Shown: positions 49,741 through 64,000 of the stretch, in pieces | How the letters are laid out: each line of letters begins with the position of its first letter | Numbering within the stretch: the stretch's first letter is position 1 | DNA from: Amoebidium appalachense | Lineage: Eukaryota; Ichthyosporea | DNA length: 64,000 bases | Reading direction: 5' to 3' | NCBI GenBank assembly: GCA_963693365.1 | Contig: CAVNZM010000003.1 | Span: forward strand, 1,612,001-1,676,000 | Translations under genes and position numbers: made by a program | Notes under the pieces: generated by a model | What the model was told of the DNA's origin: nothing | Seen by the model: the letters and a program-made list of their open reading frames with translations, nothing else | Databases searched by the model: none

Positions 49741-49833
49741 ACCCCCCACGCACGCACACACACACGCACACAAACGCGCGCGTGCTCACCCACCCGTGCG
49801 CATAAGCACATGTACCTGCACACCACTCCCCCA

Positions 49834-49911
<78 letters not shown>

Positions 49912-49945
49912 AAAAAAAAAAAAGGAAGAAGAAGAAGAAGGAAAG

Positions 49946-50002
<57 letters not shown>

Positions 50003-50178
50003 GAGGAATTAAACGGAAAGAAAGACAGAAAGAAGGAAAAGGGAAAGAACCAATGAAAAAAAAAGAAAAGTAAAAAAAACAAAAAAACGAAGACTCTTCA
50101 TGATCACAAAATCCAAAGTCTCCCCAAATCTAAGGCTGTATGCCATAACACGGTGTTCATGTTCGACTGTGGATGTGG

Positions 50179-50211
<33 letters not shown>

Positions 50212-51005
50212 GAGAGTTGGTAGTGCTTTAGTGTATATTGGGAGTGGGAGGCCCATGGGGAATTCAAGTGTAATGTATACTACTAGTGGTACTGTAAATA
50301 CTCCTTGTTTTATTATGTGGTCTGCAATCCTCAAGGGCTTTCTTCAAGTGGCAGGAACTTCGAGGCTATATCAGCCTGTTCGCTAAGCCCGGGGCCTCTT
50401 GAAAGTTGTTTTCCTTGTAAGTTGTACATAAGTATGCATAGAAAGGGGGTACACGAGAACGTGCCCCCCGGCCGGCTCCCCCCACCTTCCGCCCCCCCCT
50501 TCCCTTCCCCCCTGCTCCCGAGGTCCCCCTGCTCCTTCCCCCACCTTCCCACCAGTGTCTGTCGATCGAGCCATTTTCATGAGAGTGCCTTGTACAATGT
50601 GGCATTCTCGAGCATCCATATGCATACATGGGCGGTACACTGGCATATATGGCCCTAGATATTGACTTCCGCAAAAGATCGGAGAATGAATAGTTATAAT
50701 GCAGCAAGGGCCTTTCAAGTTAATTGCTGCATGGCTTATGCTCTGTGATACCACTGATTAACTCTTTGCAGTTCGACTGCATTCGATTTGAGAAAAACCC
50801 GTGCATGATAGCTGAGCCCCTTTTAAGTCACACATATCCACACCCACACATGTGTACACCGCACACACACACACACACATTGCCGCGTACACGTACACGT
50901 GCACACACACGCAGCCAAACCATTGCACGCACACCAACACACACTGTCTTGCCGATGTCCACAACATGCTCGCCATGACAAAGTGAATACACCATCACCA
51001 TTTAT

Positions 51006-51046
<41 letters not shown>

Positions 51047-51740
51047 CACGCGCGCACACGCAACCACATTGTCAAATGTTAGTTGCGCCCGGGTTGCAGC
51101 ATGCCACATCAAACAACTGATTCATGCTTCTGCACTCGTATCACTTTCCATAACAGGTAACGCGAGTGCACATATATTCATATATAGACGAGGCCCGTTT
51201 CTACATGTTATCACATATGATAATACTAATCAGAACTCATATACGGCAATATTCCTACTTTTTTGTTGTTTTATAAAAAACTGTTTTTTGGCATTATACT
51301 GTCACTATTGGCGTATACTACATAATAAAAAAGGGTATTATTATGAACAATCAAGGTTTGCCAAAGTATCACTATACGTTTTCGTGAATGTAAACCGAGG
51401 TATGGGTGCCAAGAGTTATCTAAGTCGAGCCATAGTAACTAAATGCTCCCGATAAATCGATCGATTACAACAGCTTGTATGGGGATATTCTCCTCAATCG
51501 TAGGAAACAAAAAAAAGACGAAAAAAAAAAATGAAAAAGAGGAGGGATGAGGGACAGGATGAATGCAATAACGAGAATTGCTCCATTCAAAAAATATTAC
51601 TGAAAAAACACCTTCGATATATTCTTGGTTGCCAAAAAGGAAGTAAAAATATGAACGCCAATCAGAACAATTGGTTAAAAATACACCCGGGTGCCTTCCG
51701 TCGGGATCTGTCCCATCAGCAGATTCATCCGTGCATAAGA
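49036..51740. other. spacer between convergent formin and cyclase genes
   Basis: Should contain both 3' UTRs. Contents: (CA)n 49303-49360, C-runs 49707-49740 and 49837-49876 (the latter running via (CA)n into an A-run), (GA)n 49949-49998, G-run 50180-50209, (CA)n 51006-51045, and an AT-rich unique stretch 51100-51740. No further gene seen except the tentative exon at 49450. Confidence 0.6.
49450..49508 (+). CDS. possible alternative terminal exon of the formin
   Basis: A good pyrimidine-rich acceptor (catttcccttttccag) after a (CA)n, then two bases that complete the one-base end of exon 35, 18 codons ([19 protein letters not shown] with the joined Glu) and TAA. It would replace the DAD exon. 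Supported by splice site and phase only. Confidence 0.25.
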
Positions 51741-63108
<11,368 letters not shown>

Positions 63109-63168
<60 letters not shown>

Positions 63169-63734
63169 AGAGAGAGCAGGGGGGGAAGGGTGGGGGCAGA
63201 GGGGGGGCAGGGATGAGATGGGGAAATAAAGGAAGATAACAAAGAAGATGGGTTGGTGGGAAGTGGGAGGAGAAGAGGAAAATAGAGAAGGGGCCGAGGG
63301 GATGGAGAGGTTCAACAATGGGTGCACATGCACAGAGCTTAACGAGCCCCCCCCCCCCCCCCTCCCTCCCCCCCCCCCCCCCCCCTCCTCCCCCCCCCCC
63401 CCCCCCCCAAACACACACACACACACACAGACACACCCACCCATCCATCCATCCACCCACCCACCCACCCACCAACCACCACCACGAAAAAAAAAGAAAA
63501 AAAAAGGTGTGTGTGGGGGGGGGGGGGGGGGGAGGGGCACCACCACACACACCCCGCAAACCGGTTCCCCTTGATAGCCAACTTATCTTTCTACCATCTG
63601 CGTCCTTCCCACCCACAGATCCACACCAGCCATATATATATTACCCACTCATGCAGGTTGCCAAGCACACCACCCACCCACCCACCCACCCAGCCACACA
63701 CCCATCCGCCCACCAACCCAGCACCAGTACAGAC

Positions 63735-63769
<35 letters not shown>

Positions 63770-64000
63770 TGCCTCCACACCAAAAAAAGAAAAACACACC
63801 ACCCATCCATTCACATTAACAAATGATACCCACCTAACCACCCACCCACCCACCCACCCACCCATCCACCACTTAAAACAAAACAACAACACCCCCACCC
63901 ATCCACCCACACTCAAAAAGGACAAACACATAAAAGCCCTCCCCCCCCCCCCCCCCCCAAACCCCCCTTCCCTCCCCCTCCTCCCCCCCCCCCCACACAC
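63109..64000. other. probable upstream intron of the cyclase gene; no exon recognised
   Basis: (GT)n 63111-63166, C-runs 63348-63408, (CCAC)n/(CATC)n repeats 63430-63482, 63668-63715 and 63836-63868, C-run 63737-63769. I searched the minus strand for the conserved segment before VRAREWL (VFGTALNYVSLRILG-like) and did not find it, so the preceding exon is beyond base 64000. Confidence 0.6.

Overview
This is nuclear DNA of an intron-rich eukaryote. It contains no operons, no bacterial-type gene packing and no CRISPR array. Coding sequence is about 6.1 kb of the 64 kb and is cut into short exons (34-687 nt, mostly 50-150 nt). The exons are joined by introns made largely of homopolymer C/G runs, (CA)n, (GT)n, (CT)n and (GA)n. 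Nearly all long open frames (Pro/His-Thr/Cys-Val/Ser-Leu/Gly polymers) are shadows of this low-complexity DNA. I rebuilt four genes by reading exons, GT/AG sites and codon phase by eye; all exon joins are in phase except one homopolymer problem in the formin.

Layout. (1) 1-2901, + strand: last four exons of an anoctamin/TMEM16-type membrane protein, entering from the left. (2) 2902-11608: intergenic DNA with a seven-copy ~188-bp satellite array, G-rich tandem duplications and microsatellites. (3) 11609-~15004, - strand: a multi-pass membrane protein ending in a 2-oxoglutarate/Fe(II) oxygenase domain. (4) 15005-18373: a spacer between divergent genes, holding about 1.3 kb of GA-rich repeat. 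(5) 18374-49035, + strand: a complete Diaphanous-related formin (36 exons, ~1040 residues; GBD-FH3-coiled coil-FH1-FH2-DAD). (6) 49036-51740: convergent spacer. (7) 51741-63108, - strand: C-terminal 551 residues (15 exons) of an oxidosqualene cyclase of lanosterol-synthase type; its first ~175-180 residues lie beyond the right edge. (8) 63109-64000: probable intron and repeats.

Organism. Lanosterol-type active-site residues (Thr and Val at the human T381/V453 positions) and a GBD/FH3/FH1/FH2/DAD formin fit an opisthokont-like lineage, for example a unicellular holozoan, or another protist with this sterol route. I cannot place it more precisely. The four genes do not form a pathway: one concerns lipid/ion transport, one hydroxylation, one actin assembly and one sterol synthesis.

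The most unusual property is the intron architecture. In 28 of the 53 introns I could delimit, a C-run of seven or more on the SENSE strand lies within about 40 nt of the 5' splice site. Its strand follows the gene, so it reads as G-runs inside the minus-strand genes. Many acceptors are the last CAG of a (CA)n repeat. Inside introns there are also several MITE-like inverted-repeat elements, a dispersed repeat family, and a tandem array of decoy copies of one cyclase exon's 5' end.
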